From assembly GCA_031216445.1 (NCBI GenBank), contig CM062204.1:15001001-15065000 (forward strand): a DNA stretch of 64,000 bases, written 5' to 3'. Positions 34,874 through 47,488 of this stretch are shown here, one piece after another (position 1 is the stretch's first letter; each line of letters starts with the position of its first letter). Made by a program: the position numbers and the translations under genes. The stretch comes from Lateolabrax maculatus (lineage: Eukaryota > Chordata > Actinopteri > Acropomatiformes > Lateolabracidae). Below the pieces are notes generated by a model, which was not told the origin of the DNA, ran no database searches, and was given only the letters and a program-made list of their open reading frames with translations.

Positions 34874-37800
34874 CTAAATCTTCCAGAAAATCTTCTTCCT
34901 GTAGAGCATGTAGGAGATGAAGACCCAAAAGGAAGTAGCCACGAGGTTCTGGGTGAGATGCTCAGCGTGGGATTGACTGTTGGCCATGCGCCAACGGAAG
35001 GGGAAGTACTCCTCAAACACTTCATGGCCCACATACACGAGTATGGAGTTCATACCTGGAATCACGAGTGAAGCAAAGGTCCCAATGATTAATGAATGAG
35101 ATTTTCACATTGATAGTACAGAATTAATTTAAAGCTCTAATTTCTCTGTACCCTAACAACCAGATCATACCAGAAGTTAGACACTTCAGTCTTAAGACTT
35201 AATAAACATACAAATACTAATAACTCCACAGACCGCTATATTCATATCAAACTTATGGAAAATGCTAGCCTGGCATCGCAAGACTAATTTGCAAACGTGT
35301 ATTAGAAATTTTTGATTTCCAAGGGGCGTTATCGAAGGGCGCAGTCAACCAATCAGAGCAGTGAAATGCCGTCCCGTCGGACGTTAAGTCCTGTCAGAAG
35401 TTCGGCAAATAAATATTTCTTATCACCATGAAGTTTGAGTGCAGTTGTTTGTTCTTCTTTTAGAGATAATTTACCATCCAGTCAGTTTAATACTGCCGCT
35501 GTAGCCAGCTGCTGAACACTCCGTATCGGTAGCCATGTTCGATATTTACAAAGATGCCTGAACGCGATCGTCTCTGTCGGTCATCGTATTAGACCCGCCT
35601 CGTACTAGATAAATGCTTGTGATTGGTTAGCCCGATAAATCGGCAGAGAAACCAGTTTGAATGGGAGAGGGGCCAGATGTATCTGCCAGAGCAAATGAAA
35701 GATGAGCTCGCAGATTCGTCTGGTTCCCAGGCTGTGAAAATGCTGTGCTAGCTTGAGAAATAGAGGGTTGAATTGGTTTTAAAGTCAAAAACAAAAAGTG
35801 GTTTACAGGCATGACACAATACAGTGCAATGCTCACCAGGATAGTAGAAAGGTGCTCCGGACCACCACTTCTTCACATCCACTGTGTAGTAGACCAACAC
35901 GAGCAGCACATATGCAAAACAGGCCAGTGTTGTCACATAGGACAGAGACCTACGAGAAATTAACAGACACATGGGGTTAAAGACAGTCTACAGATATTTA
36001 TCAAGGATATCCCTGTAGTTTGAGGAAGCTTTCCTTTGTCTGGAGATTTTCTATTCTATTTCTTTCGAGTCTTACTTCACAAAAGCTACTTTCATACAAT
36101 ACACAACAACTCCACACCTGTAATTTAAGGTCCATTATTCACAGTGGCTTGTGCAGGTTAACAACTTCTGACTGTGTCGATGATCCTTGAGCTTAAAATC
36201 TAAGATAGTTACACTCTTGGACTGCATTGTCTTATGAAATATTTATGTGTTCAATACTTAGGACTAGAGAGGCAGCTGGCTAGGAATGAAAGCAAATGTG
36301 GAAAACCTGGACAGTACTGGAATTTTATTATCATACAACATGAGTGTGAAGTTGGGAAGGGATCTCAGAAAGCGTCTTTTTAAATAATTAAAACACAAAG
36401 TGAAGACAGAAGGGACTACGAACTACCAGGCTGGAAAATTATGCAGTACTAAAAGTACTTTAAAAAACTGCACAAAACAAAAGACCTATAAATGGAGATA
36501 TCAGACAGGTTGGTAGACAATAATACTTTTAAACTGCCTATTCCTTGCAACAACTTCCCCAAACAGATACCAAAAGCAATTGCTGAGCAAAAATCGTTCC
36601 ATCTGAAAGTGCACAAAAGCAAATTTTACCATAAGTTCTTGTTGACAGGAATAAAGCCCTGGTCTCTGGAACACTTGGTCAGAACTGCTGATATGACACC
36701 CTGTGTGTTAAAAGAGACTTTATTATTCACTCAGCAAGTGTCATGAAATAAATATGCGGAGTAAAACTCACAAACCTATTTAGCAAAACAATGCCTCATA
36801 TAGTATAGTTAGAAGTAATAATACATTGACACACGTGTGTGCGCACATACTGTAGAAGCATAAGATGTGATATATCAAGTAAATGTGCTTACCAGTAAGA
36901 AACCCCATATAAGAAACCTGGACATAATACTTGTGTGGAGATCTCTGTAGTGTAAGATTATTTTTCCTGCCTAGGGACAATTAGATACACAATTAAAACA
37001 TTGATTATTTTTGGTTGCTCCAATGTGCTATATTATTATTATCAATTTTGACATCAGAAATATGAATAAAAGCAAGAGATGACCAGAGAGAACCAGACAA
37101 ATACACAACACATACCTGTAAACCAAGAAAAGCCATGAGGATAGAGTTGATGCTGCCAAGAACACCTTCTGGATCATATGGCATACGAGTTGCATAAATC
37201 ACCTTATTTCAAATGGAAACAAAAGTGTTTTTTTGTTACTTAAATTCTGGTACAAATGCATCACCTGTAATGTTAGCATGGTTGGGGTTCCGGGGGCCTA
37301 TCAGAGTTAAACCTGATATGTAAGCTCAACATCCCAAGTTATAAACGGTCTAAATGTAGCTACTGTTTGTATGTTCTGCTGGTCACTAACCCGTGAGGAG
37401 GGAGTCTGGTAGATGTGTTCTTCTCCAAGCAGCCACCGGTCAATGAAACCAGCTGCGCCACCAGTGCAGTTTGCATACAGGCCCATGTCCCCGATCCCAC
37501 CTGGACCCAGATAGCCTCTGTTCGGAAGGGGATCGAGACCAAGTTTAAGGTTTAAAAACAAACACGAAAGTAAGGATGGAATTTAAAGGGTATTTTATCA
37601 ATACTGATTTCAATTTTGGCTCTGTTTTTTTCTTTTTCCAGTTGTTAATTATTTGATCAATTCCTTTGTGATACATTGTTAGAAAAACAATCAAACTGCA
37701 ATATAAATTACATTACCATGATTACAGGACACAAAAAAATGACAAACTGTAAACATTTGTTAATGTGGAAATTCAGGCATTATGGATGTGGAACTACTAG

Positions 37801-40800
37801 CTGGAGCTTTAGACTAACACTATCATTTATACACAAAAATTTTGTATCTTACATTGCCAACTAGAAAGTGGTCAGAGGGCATACCTCTGCCAAGGCTGAG
37901 CAACTCATATTCCAATGACAAAACATGTTTAGAAATTTTAAGACTGCAACTGAATTGAAAATGGTGTGATAGATACTATTAAAGCATAGTGTGATCCAAC
38001 TGAACTGCCACTGAGTTTCACACAAACAGATACAAAAGACCAAAGACACATATACAGAACCTTGTTGCTAGCTGAGCATTTCCCTTATTACATGGATACA
38101 AAAACACACACAAACATGCCCTGTTTGACTCACGTTGGGCAATCTGGTACAGGAAGTAGGAAAGTGAAGCAGAGCCAGAAGATTTCTAGGAGAAGCACAC
38201 ACAGCCAGACTGGCCAGTACAGCAAGATGTCACGGCCAGGGGACCACCAAGCCTCCTGGAAAACATAGACACTCCTTTATCAACCACTTAGAAGAATGGA
38301 TTTAACATAGATAGGTAAATAAGTCATTAAAGTCAGAATAAATGTATGCTTTTATGTATCCAGAGTAGATATGGAATTGTTATTTTAAGTCACCCATGTT
38401 GCCTAGAAAGTTAAAGAATGAGGGTAAAATGGAGCTGTTGGCTGACCGTTGTAAGGATGTCAAGATGACCTCTCGCCACCAACAGATCCAGGCAGGCTAC
38501 AACAAGGTATGACCAGGCCAGGCGCTGCAACACACCTGGGATCCTCAGGTTGTCCCAAGATACTGTGGAATGGATGAGGATGGAGCGTGAGCACACATGT
38601 AGGTAGAAGCACATAACATGTCCAGAAGTTTGGAACGGTGTTAAAGAACATGGTCTATTAATCATCTAAATGGTTTGTGGTATTATAATCAACATCGAAG
38701 AAGTGTGTTTATACTGACATGGTCCCTGGCAGTAGTTTGGGTTGATGATGAAGACACCGATGATGAAGAGCTGCAGGCTCCTCCACACAACTTTCCCCAG
38801 CAGTGAGCAGCGGGTCGAGCCTGCACGAAGCAGGGAGTTGATTGACAGGGCGACGGATGTCCCCATTATAAACACAAACCTGGTGGAGGAGGGAAACACA
38901 TAGTGTGAGAAAATGAATAGGAAGGTAAAAAATAAGTATCAAAATACCTTTTCTATTTGGCTGCTCCCGTTAGGGGTCGCCACAGTAGATATATGATTTG
39001 CATATTTGATTTGGCATATGTTTAACACCGGACGCGCTTCTTGACGAACCCTCCCAATTTATCCAGGCATGGGACCAGCACTAAGAATGCACTGGCTTGT
39101 GCATCCCCCAGTGGCTGGGATTCAAAATATAAACATTGTTATTACACAGGAACACGGGAACAATATGACTTATTATTTTGGTTTGGTTTATTCCATTTTC
39201 TTTTTAGAGTTGGGTAAAGTTTTAGTGTAGAGTCCATTTTCAAATCCAGCTGCCAGGAGGAAAGTTCAAACCTTTATTGCCTTTTAAGAACATTTTGGTT
39301 TGTTTTTTGAATTAGCGAACAATAAAATAAAACAGAAAGATACTTAAGAATATATTATGCTAGCACAAAAAAAACAAAAAAAACTGTACATAACACACCA
39401 TTAGTCAAAGTAATAGAGAAGGTAATGGATCCCGCATACAAGATGTAATAAATGGAAAATGTATTGCTATTATTAAATGTGGAAATTCCACAATGTAACT
39501 GGAATAAGGTTGAATGAGTTCATGGTTCTGGTACTCTTTCAGTACATATGGTGTATATAATAATACATAATATATACAGTATATGATAATATTACTGAAT
39601 ATTTACTTCAATGTGTGAGTGCAAATAAAAAGTATTCAAATTCAAAAGTGGGGTCAACTAATTTGCAGTACTAAGGTATGCCAGGGAATCTCTAAAGAAG
39701 AACATTTAAATTGAGCTTACCAAGGGAAGACTAGATCTGCAACAGTAAGTCCTGTAAGGAGACAAATGGCAAACACAGGCTTCAAAATCAAGTACAAGAC
39801 TAAGGCCGACACCACTATCTGATATGGGAATGATGACTAATTTGGGATATGGTCAAAAAAGCAGAACCAGATGAGGCTCACCATTCCAGCTTTCATGTCT
39901 AAAGAACCAGTATCGTCCCCCGCCATAGTTCACAAACACCATTATGACTAAAGAGATTCTGACAGGAAATGGACAAAATGTGTCATTACTGAAAGGCACT
40001 GAGCACTGCAGGCAATAAAAAAATACTAAACAAGACAAGCAAAGTTACATGGCCATATTTGTTTTAAATAATGCATCAAAGTTAAAATATAACAGAAATC
40101 CAGCAAAATGGTTTACTGTAGGGAGAAAAATCCCATTGGAAAAAAATACTGCAAATTCAAGGCACCGGATCCGTGTTAATATTATCAGTAAGGGCTCATT
40201 AATGAGTGGCAGTGTCAGCTGCCAAAATGTCACACTGCAGAAGAATCACATGATACAGTATCACGACAGATCAGACCGAGTGCTTAATCAGTTAATATCT
40301 TTCTTTGAGCAAGCTGAGCTGTAGGGGTGGGGCCTACCCTCTGAATGTGTCGAGAGATCGCAGCCTCTTGCTGGGGCTGAGTGGTGGAGGGAGGATGTTG
40401 TCAGTAACTAGTGCCACAGGCCTGCCAGGGGAGCCCAGCTCCTGAATGATGAAAGTTAGAAATCACCACTGTTCAATAGGAAGCATACACACTTCTGCAC
40501 TTTTTTGGTGCACTTAGAAATAATGGTCGATACAATTCCCTTGAGGATTTGACCAATATGAGTTTTTGAAAAACATGCAACCCGTAATGGATTTAATTTC
40601 TGTCACACAACCTGCCAATGTGCTCTAAAAAGCTAAATTAAACTACAAACCCTATTTTAAAAAGATAAAAGACATTTATTTACCTACTTTATTGTAGTTA
40701 CAGTACTATCTTGGCTAAATAATGTCCTACAGTTTGTGATTGGAAAGATGCCCTCTATACAAACACTTACAGAGTTGATGAGCCTCTCTGTCTCCATGGA

Positions 40801-43189
40801 GCCGGAAATTCGGAAGAGGATACCCCTTACTGCATCAAGCCTGGACAAGAAGCAATCAACCAGTTTAGATGTAATTCTATAATAGACACAAGCTCACAGT
40901 TCACACTGGAGAAACAAAAATACAGCAGCAGGGGCTCTCTGTGCTTGGCAGTAATCATAGCAAGAGCCACGGCACTGCAACAAATACCTCAACCAAATGA
41001 TTTATATCTAATCAACTCTATCATTTGTTTAATATATTATACGTAGATTTGGTTTTGTTTGTATATGTACACATTTGTGTAGATATTTCTAATCAGTAAT
41101 AAAACTCATCACAGCTCTACTTATTGAATAAACAGAGGCCAAACAATAAAATTACTTTACCTTAATATTGCTTTTCCAATGGCAGACACCAAAGCCAGTC
41201 CAGCAAAGATAAGGAAAGCTACCAAGATCGCTGTGCAGAGAGAGAGGGACAATATTTACATGTAACAGCATGGTAGTAATGAATACAGAATCAAAACACT
41301 TGACATATGTCCATGTCATACAAGCTTATGAATATGTTTAAGTGAGTGATACTCACGTATGTAGCTGTTGACAGGGTCTGCATCAGTCACCACAGAGCAG
41401 TTGACCACTGAGGAGTCGTTCAGATTTTTCACCCACAGAGAGTAGTTCCCGTGCTCCCCAAAGTGGAATGGTACCCTGGAAAACCATACAGACTGATACA
41501 TATACATGCTGCATATATGCTCATAGTCATTCGGTGGATTTTTTATAACAAGATAACTAGATGACACACCATAATCACCTTGATGAAATGTGTAACAAAT
41601 TCTGCTCCGTCAAATATATGTTAATTATGTCTACTAAAATGTTGAATTTTAAAGTGTACTTTTTGTAAAAAGCACACCGCCATGTAAAACCACATCTCTA
41701 AATACTATTAGATTTTCAATTCCACAAAAGATATTTGTGTAGGTACATATAAAACTAAGAAATGGGTTTGTAAAACATATTAAGGACAGTTAAGTAAAGC
41801 TGTCAGTGACAGTTTCCATCGGTTGACAGATAACGTGTAAATGAGACTAAATGAGAGTGGACTTCGAAGTATATTCCAAAACGTTTATACTTTATATGTT
41901 TTTATATATTCTCAGTTCTGGTGTATGTGTCCGTGTTCTTTAACTTACGTGCAGAGCTCCAGGTTGACAGGAGTGCTGTTGAGCTGTAGTGTAATTTGAT
42001 GCTGTGTGCTCACAACAAAGTCCACTGAGCTGGGCTGGCCAGGACTGGGCACTGCAGGTACCACCCCAAGCTGCTGGTACACACACTAGGGAACAAGGGT
42101 CCAGATCAGGACATCATCATCATCATCATCATCATCATCGTCTGAAACAAGACAAACAGCCACAGAATCAACTGGAGGAGACTATTCGATGTGTGTGAGC
42201 CTACCTGGTAGCAGCGCTCTGACATCCAGGACACCACCACCTCAGTGTCCAGCTCATTGTTGACTGTCAGAAGTGCCTCATCCATCCTCAGGACTGTGTG
42301 CTTATGATGATGGAAGCCAGCTGGAGTGAAAAAAATAAATAAAAAATAGATATATATCAGTATACACTGTGCCGATCAGTCAAAATCCATGAACAGAAAG
42401 AGAAGGCATGCAGAAGAGATGCCTACAGTGCAGCTGACCACACCCAACCGTGAAGCCACTGATCACAGACGTTATGGACAGCGTTGTTGTAATCAGAAAC
42501 CCAGAGCACCACACATGTTATTGCACCGGTCAGAACCAAGTGCACCTGCGTAAAAATAACCCCGTTTCTCCTGACTCCACGTTGACAAATACAGTGCACA
42601 CGTCAGAGAAATCACACCGAGGAGGCTTTGCTTGCAATGCCTTCGCAGAGGCTACAGCTGTGCCACTAGCTTTCTGCTAAAGTACCTCACACCTGCTGTC
42701 GTTACGGACGAGAAACCGATTCCATACCGAAAGCAACTAGATAAAAAGATAGATAGATAGATAGATAGATAGTGGGGGGAAAGCTTCCCAATCTAAACTG
42801 CGAGCTACAGCCAGCCAGCTAACGTTGCCGCCTGGAAGAGGAGAGCATGTGAGAGGGGGCTGAAGTTATGGCTGCGGAGCTCCGAGGTCACATGCCGAGT
42901 TAATCCCTGAACTACCACCGGGAGGGAGGTTCAAACGACTGGAGCGGAGCCCGGTCTGCTCGGCCCCACGTCCTGCTATCAGTTTCCTCTTGCCGACGGT
43001 TCCTGAATACTTACAGGTAGATACCTCAGCCGTCAGCGGTGCCGCGAAGACGGCCACAACCAAAGCAATGGCAGCAGGGGAGAACATGTCATGCTTCTGT
43101 AGTTCTGTAGTCATTTCTTTCTGCTTCGCCTTCACCCCCGCCACCGACGACGCGTCTCTGGAGCTGTTCTTCGGTTTCCTTTTTCCCAT
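34874..43189 (-). CDS. hgsnat: Heparan-alpha-glucosaminide N-acetyltransferase, lysosomal membrane enzyme
   Basis: Eighteen exons join in phase: 43189-43015, 42320-42205, 42085-41949, 41475-41357, 41230-41161, 40840-40771, 40441-40338, 39958-39882, 39751-39721, 38879-38719, 38562-38447, 38255-38134, 37517-37391, 37202-37116, 36970-36893, 36700-36630, 35949-35837, 35055-34874; 651 residues (human about 635-663). The enzyme transfers acetyl from cytosolic acetyl-CoA across the lysosomal membrane to terminal glucosamine of heparan sulfate. The start in GCCATGG (MGKRKPKNSS) precedes a hydrophobic signal segment. A glycosylated luminal domain follows (NSTP, NYS, NDSS), then multiple membrane helices. 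His285 in YWFFRHESWNG is the likely catalytic histidine. Other family landmarks are DTFRGISLVIMVFVNYGGG, NPNYCQGPLSWDNLRIPGVL, AYDPEG-like PYDPEGVLGSINS, FIPVNKNLWSLSYVTT and the end YRKKIFWKI. Confidence 0.96.
35258..35744. mobile_element. MITE-like element with imperfect terminal inverted repeats
   Basis: Within an hgsnat intron, the segment 35267-35733 starts AGCCTGGCATCGCAAGAC and ends with a stretch whose reverse complement starts AGCCTGGGAACCAGAC; both continue into gAATcTGC-like sequence. The 9-base direct repeat GAAAATGCT occurs just outside each end (35258-35266 and 35736-35744), as expected for a target-site duplication, though two bases separate it from the right end. No transposase frame is present. 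Superfamily is not resolved. Confidence 0.55.
38955..39122. mobile_element. Common teleost interspersed repeat fragment
   Basis: The stretch begins GGCTGCTCCCGTTAGGGGTC and continues through CATATTTGATTTGGC, AACACCGGACGCGCTTC, AATTTATCCAGGCATGGGAC and ACTGGCTTGTGCATCCCC. From memory this order of phrases recurs across many fish genomes as a dispersed repeat; its class is not certain. It lies in an hgsnat intron. Confidence 0.5.
42112..42139. repeat. (ATC)n trinucleotide repeat in hgsnat intron 2
   Basis: Nine ATC units lie about 27 bases upstream of the exon 3 acceptor on the hgsnat strand. Confidence 0.9.
42748..42772. repeat. (GATA)n repeat in hgsnat intron 1
   Basis: Six uninterrupted GATA units lie in the first intron of hgsnat. 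Confidence 0.9.
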
Positions 43190-44249
43190 GGCAGATGCCA
43201 CTTCCGATCCTTCCTTGTTTTGACATTGTAGTGGGAGCGGTGAGGGACAAAGTACGACGTTAACGCTTACCTGTTTATCGCCCCTTTGACGGATCAGCAG
43301 CGTTGGATCGATGCCGCTCTTGAACCCTACTCGTTTTTTCTAAAGGGCCACTGAGGGCACCATTACTTAGTGTGCCTGACATAGATGGACGTTTATTTGC
43401 TGTTGTGAATAGTTGGTTTATGTTGACTGAGGCACTCAGCCTACAAAAGATCAGAAACCCCGCAGTAGACATTTTCTGTCGGGTGTTTAATGTCACACAG
43501 CCTGTTGCCATGGTAAAGTTGGCCCCAGTTTGTGACCTCAGCACGCCGTACGTCACGACGTGCTGAGGTCACGTCGCGTTCCCATCGCCAACCTCAGGGG
43601 AGAAGTCAAAACGTTATGTTTTTACCTGTCAGCCAGCTGTAGGTTGTATCTTTGAATGTGTTTTCGTGGTCCAACAGATGTGTCCTGTCTCTCCGGAAAG
43701 ATAAACAGTCTGTCCGGCGCCAAAAAAACATCGTTTAAATCCAATATTCCCACAGACTGTGCGGCTCCGTACTGCTAAATCTTCGGCAATGGCCGAATCA
43801 ATGGAAATGTTGGATTTACAAGGTTGTTTTTTTTCTCCCCGGAAAAAACATTTTATTTGACCAGACAGACAAAAACACATCTGTGGGACCACGGAAGATG
43901 CACCCTGCTGCTGGATAAAAACTACAATGTGACCAAATCACTACTGTGTGGAGTGCTAAGAACATAAACACTACACTACACTAGTCTGTTTCTATGGTAA
44001 CGTATATACTTTCAACCAACACCTATAGGGCAGCTAATTCACATCTGTGATTAAAAGCGTCTCCTCCTGATCATTTTTTTTTTTATTTTACAGACAACAG
44101 AAGCTGAAGCTGAATTGATCCCAATTCCCATCTTTAAATCAGATCCCTCCATGCTGACTGACGCATGCGCATACGCTCCGACACCAGGGACTCCCAATCG
44201 ATAACCGAGTTACTCAACGGCGCTCGCCACCTGACTTTAAAGTGCCACA
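43190..44249. promoter_or_regulatory. Shared intergenic region of divergent hgsnat and dctn6
   Basis: The two start codons face away from each other across about 1.06 kb. The two ends are richer in CpG than the middle. A 14-bp inverted repeat with a CRE-like core lies at 43532-43572. No coding exon is present. A shared bidirectional promoter or two separate ones are both possible. Confidence 0.5.
43532..43572. repeat. Perfect 14-bp inverted repeat containing CRE-like sequence
   Basis: GTGACCTCAGCACG (43532-43545) is the exact reverse complement of CGTGCTGAGGTCAC (43559-43572), separated by 13 bases that include TACGTCAC, a cAMP-response-element-like core. Confidence 0.9.
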
Positions 44250-46356
44250 ATGGCGGATAAACAAAACGCCCAGAAAAGGTAATACTAATGTTAGCCCATT
44301 AATGGCGTTTAATGACTAGGCTAAAAGTTAATACTAAGTAAAATGAACACTAAATAGCCACAGTGAAGTAACCATGTAGTTAGTTTAGACGGCTGAGTGA
44401 CTTGGATAGCTTAGTTAGCAACGTTAGCTGATATACTCGCCGTGTTTCCTCTCATGTCCTCTGTCACTGTTCCGTTGTTTTTCAGTGTCAAAATAGCCGC
44501 TGGAGCCGTAGTGTGCGTTGAGAGTGAAATTCGAGGAGATGTCACCATAGGTAAGACGTTTCGCTTTGGGTTTGCAAGTAGTTACTGCTGACCTGGCAAC
44601 ACCCTGCATTTCTTTGATCTTAAATCGGATCAGACTCTCGACCGATTTCACAGGTTTACTGTAATCCAACGACAGTTACCTTTTCAAGTCTCCGTGTTCC
44701 CCTCAGGCCCCAGGACAGTAGTCCACCCGAAAGCTCGTATCATTGCAGAGGCAGGACCCATCGTGATTGGAGAAGGAAATTTGATCGAGGAGCAAGCTCT
44801 GATCATTAATAGGTAATTTAAGATTCATTCTGCCTCAATCAATCAATCCATCACTGTTACACATAGGAGACGGGTAACCTTTGCATATGGGCTATGTCTG
44901 TTGTGAAATCATCATTACCAGCATGGTAATAATTACAGGCTTGCTCTCTCTACCCTACAGTTACCCAGAAAATATCACACCAGATTCAGAGGTGGAACCA
45001 AAGACGATGACCATTGGGATGAACAACGTATTTGAAGTTGGCTGTGGTATCCTTTTGACTTATTCCATAAGTCGAATTATTTCATATTGAAACCATTTCA
45101 TGACTATTGACTATCAAAAAAGTCCTTATCTAACAACTAACAGTGTCACAAGCCCTGAAAATTGGGGACAACAACGTAATTGAATCAAAAGGTGAGATGT
45201 TTGCAACCTTTGTTTGACTTCAAGTGTGTTGATGTGTAAGCAACCCACATCTGCAGAGAAGGATGAATCAAATACCCTCTATTTTGTTGTCCAGCCGACG
45301 TCGGTAGGAATGTGATCCTCACCAGCGGCTGTATCATTGGAGCCTTCTGTCAGGTTAACACCTGTGAAGTCATACCTGAGAACACGGTCATCTACGGCTC
45401 TGGATGTATGAGGCGGGTTCAGACAGAGAGACCACAGGTATGAATATGAAGATTTTGGGTGTAAGCAGGTACACCAGGCTTGTGATAAGCTTGGCGATTA
45501 ATTGGCCAATAAAAAGGAAAAGTCATAATGTTGAGATTGTCAGAGAGGTGTAGTTTGTGGTGGTAGTTGAATAGATTGCTTAGAAATCGTACACGTTTTA
45601 GTGCTAGTGCATCCACCTCTTGTATATGTATAGACAGGCAATGTCCATTTAATAAATCTGAACAGTCGATTTCTTATAAGCATCAAAACCTGGTTATCAT
45701 TCTGATAAACATAATGCTGTATGTAAACGTGTTCCAATTTCCATAGCAGACCTGTCGTATGTATGAAAATCTGTTGACATAGTGGTAATCTTTTCAACCA
45801 TGCTGTGTGCCAAAGCATACTGGATAGTACAATCAATCATAAAATGAATGGTGGAACATGCCAGGCTCTATGTTTTTACAGGCTTCCACTAACTTAAAAA
45901 TAGTATGCAATAACATTAACACTGCAGGTACCTCTAGGTGACCCTATGAGATTTTGCACATTAATGCATGCATCTGCATGAAAGGAAGAGCAGTGGGACT
46001 CTGGGCACTATAAGTTTAACAAACTGGACCATAATTTATGTTACAGCATTGCAGTTTTTAATTTCCATTGGGTATTTTTATTTTTACAGTCTATTCAACC
46101 TGTCCAGGACAACGCTATAAATCTTGGTATTTCAGGTCTACTGTGGTTTTAAGTAGTAGTGCAAGATTTTCAAACATGGCCAATGTGTGAGTTTGAAAGC
46201 ATTGTGAAAAACACCACTAATGTCCTCAGCTTGTTAACATGTTTGTTTTTCTCATTTTTACAGCCCCAGACTCTTCAGCTTGACTTTCTGATGAAGATTT
46301 TGCCAAACTACCACCATTTGAAGAAAACTGTTAAAGCAGGCCACAATGCTAGTTAA
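44250..46356 (+). CDS. dctn6: Dynactin subunit 6 (p27)
   Basis: Seven exons join in phase: 44250-44278, 44486-44550, 44707-44812, 44961-45046, 45144-45191, 45295-45437, 46264-46356; 189 residues, the family's usual length. The protein is a subunit of the pointed-end complex of dynactin, which links dynein to cargo. The sequence shows the left-handed beta-helix (hexapeptide) pattern, with isoleucine or valine spaced about six apart: RGDVTIGPRTVVHPKARIIA, GPIVIGEGNLIEEQALI, GDNNVIESKADVGRNVIL, SGCIIGAFCQVN. The C-terminal part [20 protein letters not shown] and PNYHHLKK is nearly as in mammals. The start in CACAATGG fits. A possible AATAAA lies at 46896-46901 and an ATTAAA at 46572-46577. Confidence 0.97.
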
Positions 46357-47488
46357 AATGTAACTATTCTTGTTACATCGAATGTAAATGGATAGCAAAC
46401 CTTATTTATGTGGATGTTACCTGAAGGAAGCATGAATGTATATAATTATATAATATGTATCTAGCGTCAGCAGTGCTTTTTCTTGCTACCTGATAAATAT
46501 TTTCTACTCTAACCGCTGATTAACCGTTTCATCTTTATCTTGCTGTGCTGATGCACCTTTTTCTATGATTAATTAAATAACCTCAAATGCTGTTGCTGTG
46601 TACCGTGTACTCATTTATGATTACAGTGGTTACTGGTAATTTCATAACAAGGTTATAAATAGTGCAGTAAAAATACATATGAATTAGTACAATGTCCTCA
46701 GTGTATATCCACATTTTGAAAATGGAGAGAAAAACCTAAATATTAGCAATTAAAATGTCAACTAACGGATCTTATAGAATTGTCACTGCTGCACATGTAC
46801 ATCAAGCAATGAGGCAGTATCCTGTAACAGTGTCATTTATTAAAATAAGTTCAAAAAGTTTTTGTATTATAAACCACTACGCCATGGTGCTGCAAAATAA
46901 AAATTTAAATAATATTTTGAAATTCTACAATATGTAATGTCCAAGAAGTTTCATGCTGGATGAAAGACCTCAATGTGATGCACTGCACAACACAAGCCTG
47001 TATTCTGCATTTCCTATTAAAAGGATGCAAGGTTGCCGTTGGATGAGGCCCGCTGCTCTTTAAAATAAAACCGTCCACACACACTTCTTTGCAATGTACT
47101 AAATAAAATGAAGAAGAAAGTATTTACACACTTTAACCTCATTTACATTTTAACAGTAAGGTTGTAGCGCCCCCTTTACAGATGCTTGTTTTGGTAAGGG
47201 CATTCAGTGTCCTTCATGGTCTCAGTACTCTTTTCCTCCAATGCCCTTCAGCTATCACTGATCAAATAACAAACTAAAAAGGATTCCACAACACAGTTGC
47301 TATACACTCCATGTAATACATGACCACTGATAGTGCAAAGAAAGGAAAAGAAGCTTGCTGGTTTGACATAACAGACAACAAAAAGGTCTCTGTATTGTAG
47401 TGTGGCCGTGGACTCCATCTCCAGCCATTTCTGATTTACAGATTCAACATCACTCCTCTGAGGGCACGAAGCAGTGAGGGAAAGGATT
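46357..47488. other. Convergent 3' region between dctn6 and gtf2e2
   Basis: No coding exon is seen between the two stop codons. A plus-strand AATAAA (46896-46901) and a minus-strand AATAAA (46841-46836) lie past each other, so the two 3' UTRs may overlap. RBPMS, which I recall between DCTN6 and GTF2E2 in human, is absent. Confidence 0.5.
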
